Shown: positions 14,048-21,518 of the stretch, piece after piece | Position numbering within the stretch: position 1 is the stretch's first letter | How the letters are laid out: each line of letters opens with the position of its first letter | Origin: Novimethylophilus sp036504375 | Lineage (GTDB): Bacteria; Pseudomonadota; Gammaproteobacteria; Burkholderiales; Methylophilaceae | Length of the DNA stretch: 21,518 nucleotides | Reading direction: 5' to 3' | Assembly (NCBI RefSeq): GCF_036504375.1 | Contig: NZ_DASXVH010000034.1 | Span: forward strand, 1 to 21,518 | Position numbers and translations under genes: made by a program | Notes under the pieces: model-generated | Databases searched by the model: none | Told to the model about the DNA's origin: nothing | What the model saw: only the letters and a program-made list of their open reading frames with translations

Positions 14048-14476
14048 ATGGAAGTCACCTCGAAAGACGCAAGCCGCATTGCGCGCGCACTTTTCCTGCT
14101 GCGCGTTGGCGTATTTATCGTCATGGCGGTCTGGACGCTGGACAAATTCATCCGCCCGGAACACACGGCAGCGGTGTTTGAGCATTTTTACGGACTGGAG
14201 GGCCTGGGTACAGCGCTGGTGTATACGCTGGCCTCAGCTGAAACCGCCCTGCTGATCGCCTTCGTGCTAGGTGTCGCTCCAAGGCTGACCTACGGTGTTG
14301 TGCTGCTACTGCACGGGGTTTCCACCCTGTCCGCGTATCAGCAATACCTGCATCCGTTCGACAGCAACAACCTACTGTTCTTCGCCGCTTGGCCGATGCT
14401 GGCAGCCTGCTTTGCGCTTTATACCCTGCGCGATTTTGACACCTGGCGGATCACGCGATGCCTGAGAGCCACCTGA
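14048..14476 (+). CDS. DoxX-like small membrane protein
   Basis: A 142-aa protein with about four transmembrane helices (from residues ~13-32, 52-70, 76-96 and 103-124) and little else. Its size and layout resemble the DoxX/DUF417-like membrane families, with a short N-terminal cytoplasmic stretch before the first helix. AGGAG precedes the ATG at 14048, 15 nt after glk, so it is in the gnd-glk transcript. Function is unknown; DoxX relatives are linked to redox or thiosulfate metabolism, but I see no cofactor-binding motif. Its end overlaps a possible upstream start of the next frame, which I do not use. Confidence 0.7.
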   Translation: MEVTSKDASRIARALFLLRVGVFIVMAVWTLDKFIRPEHTAAVFEHFYGLEGLGTALVYTLASAETALLIAFVLGVAPRLTYGVVLLLHGVSTLSAYQQYLHPFDSNNLLFFAAWPMLAACFALYTLRDFDTWRITRCLRAT

Positions 14477-14541
14477 GTTTGCCCGGACACCAGGTGGATT
14501 CAATTGGTGCGAACCTTGCGAAGCAGCCAGACTTGAACATC

Positions 14542-15102
14542 ATGCGCCGCCATCAAGTTCCTGTTTATGCCGCCCTCCTTCTTGCCGTCGCGCCCGCATT
14601 TGCCGATGAGCCTCTAAAGGCCGTGGTTGACGGTACGCGCCTGATACTCGCGCAAGGTAACAAATTGGTGACCGTCGATCTCACCCATCGCTATCCTGGC
14701 ACTGGCCTGACCCAGGCGCGGCTCCTGCACCGCGCCGTGAAACAGGGCGCTTCGTACCTGCTGCTGGATGCCGTCGGCTATTCCCGCTTCGTGCCCGGCA
14801 CGCCGCCCCCGGAAACGGGCGGCGGCCACTGCGGCGGCGGCGAGGAACGTGCGCTGGTGTGGATCAAGCTGGGTGCGCATTTCGAGCATCTGAATTCCGT
14901 GGTCGTTCCTTACCTGTCCTGCTGGGAGACTATCTCCGCGGCAGACCTGGAGGCGGAGGGCGGCAAAAACATCCGCGCGGGGAAGGACGGGGTTTCCATC
15001 GAGATATCGCGTTACGGCGGGCTGCTGAAGGAAGGCGATTACGAGATCTCCTATAGTTTCAGATCGCCGGAATTCCCGCCGGAAATACGTCTAAAGAAAT
15101 AA
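14542..15102 (+). CDS. Hypothetical exported protein
   Basis: A 186-aa protein with a Sec signal peptide (MRRHQVPVYAALLLAVAPAFA, predicted cut before DEP). The mature part looks beta-rich. A glycine-rich segment GGGHCGGGEERALVWIKL near residues 93-110 and a later VVPYLSCWETI supply two cysteines that could pair in the periplasm. I do not recognise the family. The start at 14542 is chosen because it begins the signal peptide; the longer frame from 14458 would place 28 residues ahead of it and overlap the previous gene. No strong ribosome-binding site is seen. Confidence 0.65.
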   Translation: MRRHQVPVYAALLLAVAPAFADEPLKAVVDGTRLILAQGNKLVTVDLTHRYPGTGLTQARLLHRAVKQGASYLLLDAVGYSRFVPGTPPPETGGGHCGGGEERALVWIKLGAHFEHLNSVVVPYLSCWETISAADLEAEGGKNIRAGKDGVSIEISRYGGLLKEGDYEISYSFRSPEFPPEIRLKK

Positions 15103-15131
15103 GCCCGTCTTATTGCCCTTGAGAGCGTTAA

Positions 15132-15524
15132 ATGAAAAAAGCGTTTGTCATCCTGGCGGTCATGCTAGTGCTAGCACTGGCGCTTGCACAGTTTCAGCAT
15201 TTGATATGGTCGACGGCCACCATCGCCAACGACAGCGGAAAGGACCTGGAGCCTGTCGAAATTGTCGTAGATGATGCGGTGGTCAACGTGGGCCGGATCG
15301 GCGCTGGCCAGTCGAGATTCGTCATCCTTCCGGACCGCGGAGATGCTACGCTGTCCATTCGTTTCCGCGTGGCAGACCGCCAATACAAAGGATGCGGTGA
15401 GTATGTGGAGGGGAGCATGTACCATGTCCGCGTGAAAATCGATCAACCGCTGAATGTCCATTGCACTCCCCGCCTTGGCTTTTTAATCGCATCGAAGCCT
15501 GTGTTGTTCGAAATGCTATGGTGA
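15132..15524 (+). CDS. Hypothetical exported or membrane-anchored protein
   Basis: A 130-aa protein with an N-terminal hydrophobic segment (MKKAFVILAVMLVLALALAQF) acting as signal or anchor. The rest looks like a small beta-sandwich: TIANDSGKDLEPVEIVVDD, then a repeated strand pattern, with two cysteines (KGCGEY and NVHCTPR). No family is recognised. It starts 29 nt after the preceding gene, and its end overlaps the next gene's start (ATGGTGA), so it belongs to the same transcript. Confidence 0.65.
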   Translation: MKKAFVILAVMLVLALALAQFQHLIWSTATIANDSGKDLEPVEIVVDDAVVNVGRIGAGQSRFVILPDRGDATLSIRFRVADRQYKGCGEYVEGSMYHVRVKIDQPLNVHCTPRLGFLIASKPVLFEMLW

Positions 15525-16261
15525 GGTGCGATCCAACAGGACGCAGGTGCTTGATCGTTTCAGGATTATGGGCTGAAGGGACGCGCCTTCTCATATCGCT
15601 CGCATTTTTCGTATGCGCCGCAGCCGCTGCAGATACCGGCGAATTCTCTGCCGTCGAAAACCTGGCGCTTGCGGTCAAAATAGACGACTGTGGCCACTAT
15701 GCCCGCAACGTTCCCTACGTGTTCTATGAACAGGCGATTGAATCCATCCCCCAAATTCATCCTGACCATGTCTTGCTTGCCGCAAAGCGCTTGGGCAGAA
15801 TCGGGCGCGTCGATTACTCGCTGGTTTCTTATCTCCCCACCCGCCGGGCAGCGCAAGCAAGAATCGAAGGTATGGCCGGCAGTGTCGAGGGCATGCGGGC
15901 ATGGTGTTTCAGCACCGAAGCGCCGGCGGTTTACCATGCCCAGGCATTGATGGCAGTGCTTGAACAGGTGGCCGCATTGCCCTCCGCTCCGCCCTCGTCC
16001 TTGTCCAGCGCCAAGGACGAGTTTCCGCGGGAAGTACGGATTTTCATCGAGAATCGTGACACCTGCGACCATTTCCGGGGTGAACCTTTCGAGGGCGATA
16101 CCCCGGAGCAAAAGGAAAGACGGGCTTTCATTCTCGGGCAACTGCAACAATACTGCACCGGCACGGACAAGCGACTCGCCGGACTCAGGCAGAAATACCG
16201 CCATCGCCGGGAAATCATGGAACTGCTATCACGGTATGAAGGGCACGTCGAGGGCGATTGA
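15518..16261 (+). CDS. Hypothetical exported protein with a conserved-looking C-terminal Cys/His region
   Basis: A 247-aa protein. After ~22 residues an N-terminal hydrophobic stretch (LLISLAFFVCAAAAADTG) ends in a likely signal cleavage site. The C-terminal part, CDHFRGEPFEGDTPEQKERR...YCTGTDKRLAGLRQKY, resembles a short domain I associate with uncharacterised betaproteobacterial periplasmic proteins (Cys-x-His-Phe, then a second Cys about 30 residues later). The ATG at 15518 overlaps the previous stop. A TTG at 15550, with AGG-rich sequence before it, is an alternative that gives a more typical signal peptide. Function is unknown. Confidence 0.65.
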   Translation: MVRCDPTGRRCLIVSGLWAEGTRLLISLAFFVCAAAAADTGEFSAVENLALAVKIDDCGHYARNVPYVFYEQAIESIPQIHPDHVLLAAKRLGRIGRVDYSLVSYLPTRRAAQARIEGMAGSVEGMRAWCFSTEAPAVYHAQALMAVLEQVAALPSAPPSSLSSAKDEFPREVRIFIENRDTCDHFRGEPFEGDTPEQKERRAFILGQLQQYCTGTDKRLAGLRQKYRHRREIMELLSRYEGHVEGD

Positions 16262-16303
16262 CGCGACGACCAGCAAAAAATTTTACGGTTTTAAGGAGTT
16301 GTC

Positions 16304-16972
16304 ATGAACATTTCATCCTCCCCAAGGCTGATGAGCCTGGCCACCGCCATTCTCTCCGTGTCTCTGCTCGCCTCATGCAAGGTAACCAAGGAAAGGCTGG
16401 ACGAAGCGGTTTTCTACGACGGACCGCACTTCAGGCTCAAACTGGTGCGTTATTATGAGAACTATCCGCTGCATTATTCAGGAGAAGTGTTCCGCATCCA
16501 ATGCTCTTCGGCCAGAACGGCCAATCCAGGTACCGAAATGCAGGATCCGGGATGGGTGATGACAGGCAGTGGTGCGGCCATCGGCTCGAAAAGCGCCAAG
16601 GAGGTGGCCGAGCGTGAAGGGCATAATTATCATGTGCTGGGCGAGGATATCCTGGCATGGACAGGCAACGGCGTGAACGTGAGTTTCGATGCCTGTGGGG
16701 GATTTCAAAGCTGGTACCCCACTGCCCTGCCGGCCGACCTGATCGTACCCGCGGAAAAACCCGACTACTGCGCCCCCAAGGGCAAGGCCGACTGCCGCCA
16801 TTACGATTTTCTGGGAGACCGCGCCCCGAGTTTTGAAGCGATACGGGCGAATGCGCAGGGCACTGTTTCCTTCCTGGTGCGCTCCAAGGCATTCAAGGGC
16901 AATCGGGCCATGCGCGTGCAGAGCAGCGATTACGGCAAGACCTGGACGGTCACAGCCGTCGGGCAGCAATGA
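16304..16972 (+). CDS. Hypothetical lipoprotein
   Basis: A 222-aa protein with a canonical lipobox (SLLASC, Cys25), so the mature protein is probably lipidated and membrane-anchored. AAGGAG precedes the ATG at 16304. The rest has Trp/Tyr-rich segments and four further cysteines (IQCSS, DACGG, DYCAPKGKADC) that could form disulfides. The C-terminal VQSSDYGKTWTVTAVG resembles a sialidase/BNR-like 'D-x-G-x-T-W' strand turn, but only once. No family is assigned. It is the last gene of the plus-strand run. Confidence 0.7.
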   Translation: MNISSSPRLMSLATAILSVSLLASCKVTKERLDEAVFYDGPHFRLKLVRYYENYPLHYSGEVFRIQCSSARTANPGTEMQDPGWVMTGSGAAIGSKSAKEVAEREGHNYHVLGEDILAWTGNGVNVSFDACGGFQSWYPTALPADLIVPAEKPDYCAPKGKADCRHYDFLGDRAPSFEAIRANAQGTVSFLVRSKAFKGNRAMRVQSSDYGKTWTVTAVGQQ

Positions 16973-17059
16973 CAAGGACAGGCCAGCATATAAATGTCCG
17001 GGCATACAACAGTGAAAGAATGCTGCCTTTTGCTGGGCGCCATGAAACGGACGTTTCCG

Positions 17060-17974
17060 CTAGCAAAAACTCGGCAGAAGACGTGCGATGACTTTGGGGC
17101 TCGATTGCAATTGAACTTCGCTACTCTTTCCGATAGCGCTTATAGCCATCCGCTGGATGATCTTCGGGAAGTCGCGGTCGGCCTGAAAAGCCAACAGAGG
17201 AAGGATGACCGGTGCAAGCAGTCTGCTCTTTGGCATCAATTCCCACCACACCATAACCTGCGAACCGGCCTCCGATGGTGTGACTTCCCACCCGCCGCGC
17301 ATTGTCCTTGCGGGAAACGGAAAATCCGGAGCCTCTGAAAGAAAGCGCACGGCGAAACTGTGGCCGGGGTTGAATTCAGTACATTCCTCAGACCATTGCT
17401 TGCCCGCGTGGTCTTCGCAAGCCCGGACAGCCCCAATACCGGGTGCTTTTCCGTCCAGGACAACGGAGCGCTTCAATGACGGCATGTAGTCCTTGATGTT
17501 GCCAAGATTGCTTACGACCTGCCACAGTTTCTCGACAGGGGCGTTGGTTTCTACGATGATGCAATGGCGATACTCGCCATTTTTCCCGGTTCCATGTGCA
17601 CGCCCAATTGCCCAAAGCTGCCAAGTGCCAAATGCGAATACCGTAGCGGCTACGGCAAGGACAAGAATGATGCCCGTAGGCGAAAGCAACGACAGGAAGA
17701 AGAACGCCGAGATGATGGAACCCGCCACCCACGAGAAATCGGCGGCACTTGCGTACAACGCACGCCACGTGGCGACCCGTTGACGCGTTGCCTGGTGGAT
17801 CAGATCGGCAGCAAAGACGACGAGCCCGATGCTGACCACTTGAAGCACAACTGGCGCATGTATCCCAAGCCACTCACCCACCAGTGCCGGGCGAAAGAGC
17901 ATGAGCAGCGCGGAAGAAAGTGAAAAGACGGCGTTTGCCGCCAGAGCCAAACGAAGTGGTAAAACGGCGTTCAT
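17060..17974 (-). CDS. Membrane protein fused to C-terminal SRPBCC (START-like) domain
   Basis: A 304-aa protein. Residues ~1-128 contain about four transmembrane helices. From ~134 to 280 there is an SRPBCC/polyketide-cyclase-like domain: HCIIVETNAPVEKLWQVVSNLGNIKDYMPSLKRSVVLDG, then GIGAVRACED, the family's usual ligand-cavity layout. The ATG at 17974 has AAGGAG six bases upstream. It is convergent with the lipoprotein gene and transcribed in the same direction as tetR, 174 nt downstream of it. The ligand is unknown. A second, soluble SRPBCC protein (19524-20009) lies on the other side of tetR, suggesting a related hydrophobic-ligand function (inference). Confidence 0.75.
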   Translation of the reverse strand: MNAVLPLRLALAANAVFSLSSALLMLFRPALVGEWLGIHAPVVLQVVSIGLVVFAADLIHQATRQRVATWRALYASAADFSWVAGSIISAFFFLSLLSPTGIILVLAVAATVFAFGTWQLWAIGRAHGTGKNGEYRHCIIVETNAPVEKLWQVVSNLGNIKDYMPSLKRSVVLDGKAPGIGAVRACEDHAGKQWSEECTEFNPGHSFAVRFLSEAPDFPFPARTMRGGWEVTPSEAGSQVMVWWELMPKSRLLAPVILPLLAFQADRDFPKIIQRMAISAIGKSSEVQLQSSPKVIARLLPSFC

Positions 17975-18148
17975 AGTATCTCCTTTCGACGAACGATTGA
18001 GGGATGGATTCCCAGTGGCAAGATTGCGGTTGCTGCACAGCCCATCCTGGGCAATCATGACGAAGCCGGGCATCTTGTGCCCCGCGCCATTGTTGAATTT
18101 CGTTTATCCAGCCGGATACCAACTCGGCGACGCGTTCCGGGCGTTCCA

Positions 18149-18787
18149 CTAATCCAGCGCCGCCTTCGGAATCCTCTGCCCCGCCAGGAATGCACGGCAC
18201 ATGGCCCATAACTGGCCTTCATCCCGGACGATCTTGGAAATCGTGTTCAGGCCGATCAGGAATGCGACGAAAGCCCTCGCCGCAGCATCTTCATTTTCAA
18301 TCATTCCAATCTCACCCTGGCTGATCGCCTGCTGCAACAGGTGCCGGATGACCGATGTACGATGTTTTACCGCTTGCTCCAGTATCGGCCCGATGGATTC
18401 CTCCACTCCCACCAACTCGGCCATGCCGTTGCACACCAGGCATCCGCGCCCTTCCGCGTCCTTCGCCCGTGCGTGGCATATCCTGCGCAGGGTGGAGACC
18501 AATACCGGAACAACGGCCTGCCCCGGCGCCACATGGTCCAGTGGCGCATCGGGCGACTGTTCGGCATAACGCCGGAGCGCTTCGATAAACACCGCCTCCC
18601 GGCTGCCGAAACTGTTGTAAAAGCTCGAACGCTGGATGTTCATGGCATCCGCCAGGTCTTTTGCCGATACGGCGAGGAAGCCTTTCTTCCAGAACAGGTG
18701 CATCGCCGCCTCAATGGCCTGTTCACGCACAAATCCCACCGGACGGCCGGTTTTGCCGTTGAGAGATGCAACCGCTGGTTCGTTCAC
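18149..18787 (-). CDS. TetR/AcrR family transcriptional regulator
   Basis: A 212-aa regulator starting with GTG at 18787, with a strong AGGAGG seven bases upstream. The N-terminal DNA-binding domain is clear: REQAIEAAMHLFWKKGFLAVSAKDLADAM, then NIQRSSFYNSFGSREAVF, the helix-turn-helix of TetR_N. The C-terminal half is helical with GCLVCNGMAELVG, seen in several TetR subfamilies. It is divergent from the AhpD-like operon and very likely controls it, and perhaps itself, through the inverted repeats at 18809-18867. The inducer is unknown. Confidence 0.92.
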   Translation of the reverse strand: MNEPAVASLNGKTGRPVGFVREQAIEAAMHLFWKKGFLAVSAKDLADAMNIQRSSFYNSFGSREAVFIEALRRYAEQSPDAPLDHVAPGQAVVPVLVSTLRRICHARAKDAEGRGCLVCNGMAELVGVEESIGPILEQAVKHRTSVIRHLLQQAISQGEIGMIENEDAAARAFVAFLIGLNTISKIVRDEGQLWAMCRAFLAGQRIPKAALD

Positions 18788-18808
18788 GTCAACACCTCCT
18801 GAAAACTA

Positions 18809-18867
18809 CTGGACACAAGTGTACAAAATTATTATTATCCCGTCCAGTTCTGGTCATTTGTGTCCAG
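18809..18867. promoter_or_regulatory. TetR operator region with inverted repeats
   Basis: CTGGACACAA (18809-18818) and its perfect reverse complement TTGTGTCCAG (18858-18867) flank a 39-nt centre that contains a smaller inverted repeat CCAG-TT-CTGG (18844-18853). The left arm also holds ACAC-AA-GTGT (18813-18822). The first arm overlaps the -35 box of the plus-strand promoter, so a bound repressor would block it. Confidence 0.6.
18810..18838 (+). promoter_or_regulatory. Sigma70-type promoter of the AhpD-SRPBCC operon
   Basis: TGGACA (18810-18815), 17-nt spacer, TATTAT (18833-18838), each matching consensus at 5 of 6 positions. The first gene starts at 18925. Confidence 0.6.
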
Positions 18868-18924
18868 ATATGGGACGTCGCTCACGTTGGCGACCGATCC
18901 ATTCAACAACCTGGGAGAAGCAAC

Positions 18925-19488
18925 ATGAGGTTCCACATCCACAATCCCGACACGGCTCCCGAAGGTTCCAGGGAAACTCTGACGCAACTCGTCCAGAGCT
19001 ACGGGTTTTTACCCAATCTGGCAGGCGTGCTTGCGGAGTCACCGGCCATCCTGAAAGGCTATGTGGCCGCCACCAGTGCCTTTGATTCGGCGGATACGAC
19101 CCTGTCGCCGCTGGAACGACAGATCGTCATGCTTGCCGCATCGGTGAAAAACCGGTGCATATACTGCGCGGCGGCACATGGCATGCTGGCGGGCAAGCAC
19201 GGCCTTTGCCCAGGCGAAGTCGACAACATGCAACAGCAGCGGCGGTTGAGCGATGCCAGGCTGGAAGCATTGCGGCACTTTACCGAAACCATCGTTGAAG
19301 ACCGTGGCCGGGTTTCCGATGTCGAACTGGAGGTTTTCATCAAGGCCGGATTCACCCAGGCGCAGATTCTGGAAGTAATCCTGGGCGTAGCCATCAAGAC
19401 GCTTACCAACTACGCCCACCACATCGCCAAGCCGCCGTTAAACGAGCAGTTCGCCGGTTTCAGCCCACATTGGGCGAGCCCCGCCTGA
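18925..19488 (+). CDS. AhpD-like carboxymuconolactone decarboxylase/peroxidase-related protein
   Basis: A 187-aa AhpD-fold protein. The redox motif CIYCAAAHG is complete here (CxxC followed by His), after RQIVMLAASVKN, the usual helix. Family members are alkylhydroperoxidase or peroxidase-related enzymes that use the cysteine pair. GGGAGAAG precedes the ATG at 18925; the extra upstream frame runs through the promoter and is rejected. It is the first gene under the TetR-controlled promoter, followed 35 nt later by an SRPBCC gene. Confidence 0.88.
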   Translation: MRFHIHNPDTAPEGSRETLTQLVQSYGFLPNLAGVLAESPAILKGYVAATSAFDSADTTLSPLERQIVMLAASVKNRCIYCAAAHGMLAGKHGLCPGEVDNMQQQRRLSDARLEALRHFTETIVEDRGRVSDVELEVFIKAGFTQAQILEVILGVAIKTLTNYAHHIAKPPLNEQFAGFSPHWASPA

Positions 19489-19523
19489 TCAAATCATCCA
19501 TTGTCAATTTTTCAGGAGCAAAC

Positions 19524-20009
19524 ATGAACGAATTCACGATAGAAAAACTGGTTGGCGCCCCCAAGGCCAAAGTATGGGAGGTGGCGGCTGACATCGGGCG
19601 CGTGGAACTCTACCACCCGATGGTCGAGAAGTCCGTCTGCACGACGGAATTGCAGCGCGGCCGGGGGGCTGCGCGCCGTTGCGACTTCTACGACGGCAAA
19701 GGACATGCGGAGGAAGTAGTGACATCGTGGAACGAAGGCACTGGCTTCACTTTAGCCGTAACCAGGGGAACCATGCCGTTCAAGAGCGCGGAAGCCACTT
19801 TCACCTTCACGGAATCAGGCCCGGAGAAAACGCTGGCACGGGTCACCATGCGCTACCGGATGAAAGGCGGACCGCTGGGAACCCTGCTCGGCAAGCTCAT
19901 GATGACGCCGATGATGAAAAAAATGCTCGGTAGCGTCCTGGACGGCCTCGATGTCCATTGCCGGACCGGGAAGCGCATCGGGCACAAGGGCGTAGTATTG
20001 GACGCATAA
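19524..20009 (+). CDS. SRPBCC (START-like) family protein
   Basis: A 161-aa soluble SRPBCC/polyketide-cyclase-like protein. MNEFTIEKLVGAPKAKVWEVAADIGRVELYHPMVEKS is the typical N-terminal strand-helix-helix, with central strands ARRCDFYDGKGHAEEVVTSW and a long C-terminal helix (PLGTLLGKLMMTPMMKKMLGSVLDGL) over the cavity. AGGAG lies before the ATG at 19524. Such proteins bind hydrophobic small molecules; no catalytic residue identifies a reaction. Probably the second gene of the TetR-controlled operon. Confidence 0.85.
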   Translation: MNEFTIEKLVGAPKAKVWEVAADIGRVELYHPMVEKSVCTTELQRGRGAARRCDFYDGKGHAEEVVTSWNEGTGFTLAVTRGTMPFKSAEATFTFTESGPEKTLARVTMRYRMKGGPLGTLLGKLMMTPMMKKMLGSVLDGLDVHCRTGKRIGHKGVVLDA

Positions 20010-20025
20010 TGCAAGGAGGTGAAAA

Positions 20026-20745
20026 ATGAACGGCAGCGGCTTCGACGGTTTTCCGCCGGCGTGTTTCGAGTTTCTGGCGACACTTGAACAGCATAATAAT
20101 CGTGAATGGTTCATCAGCATGCGCGAAACCTGCGAAACGCAGGCTTACCTGCCGGCGCAGTCATTCACAAGCTCACTGGGGTTGGCGTTGAAGAAAACCC
20201 ACCCGGAAATCGTATTTGACCCACGCACCAACGGCATGGGCTCGATGTTCCGCCTGGCGCGGGATACCCGGTTTTCCAGGGATAAATCTCCCTACAAGAC
20301 CAATCTGGGATTCCGCTTCTGGCTGTCGGAAGAAGCACGCCGCGCGAAGCGGGTCGGGTTATACGTGCATCTGGACAAGTCGGGCGTCCGGGTCTATGGC
20401 GGCGCCCATCAACTCACGCCGGAAGAACTGGCAACATTCCGCGATCACGTTGCCCAAGACCGGCACGCCGCCGCGCTCCGCCGCATCCTGGCGGAACTGG
20501 AGAACATGGGTTACGAGCTGGAGGCCGAGCGGCTTGCCCGCATTCCCCGCGGATACGCCGCCGATCATGCGAACGCCGACCTACTGGTGTACAAAAGCCT
20601 GTTCGCCATATCTCCGAAGGTGGCGCCGGACATCGCCCGGAAGCCGGAGCTGGTAAACGAGTGCGCGGCACATGCCGCGGCGCTCAAACCGCTCAACGAC
20701 TGGTTCGCCGAAGCGCTGCCGCTCCCGTCATCAGCCGCTGTTTGA
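20026..20745 (+). CDS. DUF2461 family protein
   Basis: A 239-aa protein of the DUF2461 (TIGR02453) family. GFPPACFEFLATLEQHNNREWF at the start, then DPRTNGMGSMFRLARDTRFSRDKSPYKTNLGFRFW, and LLVYKSLFAISP near the C-terminus are typical blocks. A strong AAGGAGG lies seven bases before the ATG at 20026, 16 nt after the SRPBCC gene, so it is probably co-transcribed. The family has no proven function. The protein is complete. Confidence 0.9.
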   Translation: MNGSGFDGFPPACFEFLATLEQHNNREWFISMRETCETQAYLPAQSFTSSLGLALKKTHPEIVFDPRTNGMGSMFRLARDTRFSRDKSPYKTNLGFRFWLSEEARRAKRVGLYVHLDKSGVRVYGGAHQLTPEELATFRDHVAQDRHAAALRRILAELENMGYELEAERLARIPRGYAADHANADLLVYKSLFAISPKVAPDIARKPELVNECAAHAAALKPLNDWFAEALPLPSSAAV

Positions 20746-20755
20746 AACGCCGCGC

Positions 20756-21343
20756 ATGAAAACGTACTCCCATCTTCTGATCGGCGCCTCCTTGCGGGAG
20801 GCGCTGGGTAGCCCCGGAATGATGGGATGCGCTTTTCTTTATGGCGCCGTCGTGCCCGACCTGCCGTTGTGGATCATGTTCGCATGCAGCGTGGTGCAAT
20901 GGGTAGTATTTCAGGGGCTCCCGTTCGGCGAGGCCGTCGAGATATTCAGCGCGAACTATTTTGACAACGCCTGGTGGATCGCCGGCCACAATCTGCTGCA
21001 CTCCCCGGCAAGTCTTGTAATCGCATCGGTGCTTGTAAGGCTAGGCATGTCCATGCAGCCTGGCCGTCGGCGAGTCCTGGAACAGGCCGGGTGGTTCCTC
21101 CTGGGTTGCATGTTACATTCAGCCGCCGACATCCTGACCCACTATGACGATGGCCCGTTGCTGTTCTGGCCGCTGCAATGGGAAACGCGGTTCCACAGTC
21201 CCGTCAGCCATTGGGATCCTGCCCACCACGGGGTCGCCATGACTATAACGGAATTGGTAATGGACCTTATTCTGTTGTCCTGGCTGGCGTCCTGCCACTC
21301 CTGTCGCAGACTGCTCTACCGTCTGCGATTGATGCCGGCATGA
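20756..21343 (+). CDS. YdjM-like membrane-bound metal-dependent hydrolase
   Basis: A 195-aa membrane protein. Its His/Asp pattern, HLLIGASL, VPDLPLW, HNLLHSP, LHSAADILTHYDDG, then HSPVSHWDPAHHG, resembles the YdjM/DUF457 family and related zinc-dependent phospholipase-like hydrolases, with several hydrophobic helices between. The ATG at 20756 begins the conserved N-terminus; a longer upstream frame overlaps the DUF2461 gene. No clear ribosome-binding site is seen. Ten nt separate it from the previous stop, so it is probably the last gene of the operon. The natural substrate is unknown. Confidence 0.72.
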   Translation: MKTYSHLLIGASLREALGSPGMMGCAFLYGAVVPDLPLWIMFACSVVQWVVFQGLPFGEAVEIFSANYFDNAWWIAGHNLLHSPASLVIASVLVRLGMSMQPGRRRVLEQAGWFLLGCMLHSAADILTHYDDGPLLFWPLQWETRFHSPVSHWDPAHHGVAMTITELVMDLILLSWLASCHSCRRLLYRLRLMPA

Positions 21344-21443
21344 TGCCAATGCCGGTACGAGCCGAACATAGTCAGCATACCCGCGTGTCCAAACGTCCGG
21401 AAAATTTCTCTTGCGTCGGCGACGCACTACGCCTGGGCATCGA
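21344..21443. other. Short convergent intergenic region
   Basis: No gene is seen. The palindrome ATGCCGGCAT overlaps the end of the preceding gene, but no convincing terminator with a T-run is found. Confidence 0.3.
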
Positions 21444-21518
21444 TTATTTCTCGACGAAGGCGCGTTCGATTACGTAGTCGCCGGGGTCGCCGATGCGGGG
21501 GGACACCCTGAATCCGCG
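21444..21518 (-). CDS. C-terminal fragment of an unidentified minus-strand gene
   Basis: The last 24 codons and TAA stop of a frame entering from the right edge: it ends RIGDPGDYVIERAFVEK. The reading frame is open to the edge and the sequence looks like a real protein end, but it is too short to name the family. Confidence 0.45.
   Translation of the reverse strand, partial: RGFRVSPRIGDPGDYVIERAFVEK

Noticed and set aside
17975..18148. Possible gene remnant between the SRPBCC membrane gene and tetR (a frame reading PERVAELVSGWINEIQQW)
   Set aside because: Faintly resembles an alpha/beta-hydrolase C-terminus, but it is too short and has no start or supporting motif.
1..21518. tRNA, rRNA, CRISPR arrays, insertion sequences, riboswitches
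   Set aside because: None was recognised by eye; no regularly spaced repeats, transposase frames or tRNA-like cloverleafs were noticed, though no covariance search could be run.

Overview
The window looks like bacterial chromosome from a betaproteobacterium. This is inferred from protein style, moderate-to-high GC and the gene mix; the best guess is an iron/sulfur-oxidiser-like Nitrosomonadales lineage, but no rRNA or other marker is present to prove it. The leftmost ~2.27 kb is one end of an integrated filamentous phage (inovirus).

Layout. (1) 1-2273, inovirus prophage end. Minus-strand genes run from a ssDNA-binding protein to a gpII/X-type replication initiator and then to two tiny membrane or secreted proteins, the second leaving the window. 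A plus-strand HTH repressor with a C-terminal membrane segment faces away from them. The two promoters overlap at their -35 boxes and carry GGGAC/GTCCC operator-like sites. A half-perfect dif-like site (2245-2273) marks the phage/chromosome junction, and the repressor frame reads through it. (2) 2417-10464, a nine-gene minus-strand arsenosugar operon. In transcription order it encodes a flavin disulfide oxidoreductase, DUF3179 protein, TVP38/TMEM64 membrane protein, ArsS radical SAM enzyme, ArsM arsenite methyltransferase, an internally deleted DUF547 protein, a DedA-GT2 glycosyltransferase fusion, a TIGR04282 glycosyltransferase and an AhpD-like protein. (3) 10686-11824, minus-strand msrB-msrA, both with export signals. 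(4) 12053-16972, a plus-strand run: gnd, glk, a DoxX-like membrane protein, then four unrecognised exported or lipoprotein genes. (5) 17060-20009, a TetR-controlled locus with two SRPBCC-domain proteins and an AhpD-like protein, followed by a DUF2461 protein and a YdjM-like membrane hydrolase (to 21343). (6) The C-terminal 24 codons of an unidentified minus-strand gene at the right edge.

How it fits together. The most striking shared signal is a two-box motif, TGTAAGKA-N14-CGNYTA, found upstream of the arsenosugar operon, of msrB-msrA and of gnd-glk, each time with exactly 14 nt between boxes and a sensible distance to the start codon. It looks like an ECF-sigma promoter and would place arsenic methylation/arsenosugar synthesis, methionine sulfoxide repair and pentose-phosphate reductant supply in one stress regulon. 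The sigma factor itself is not in the window.
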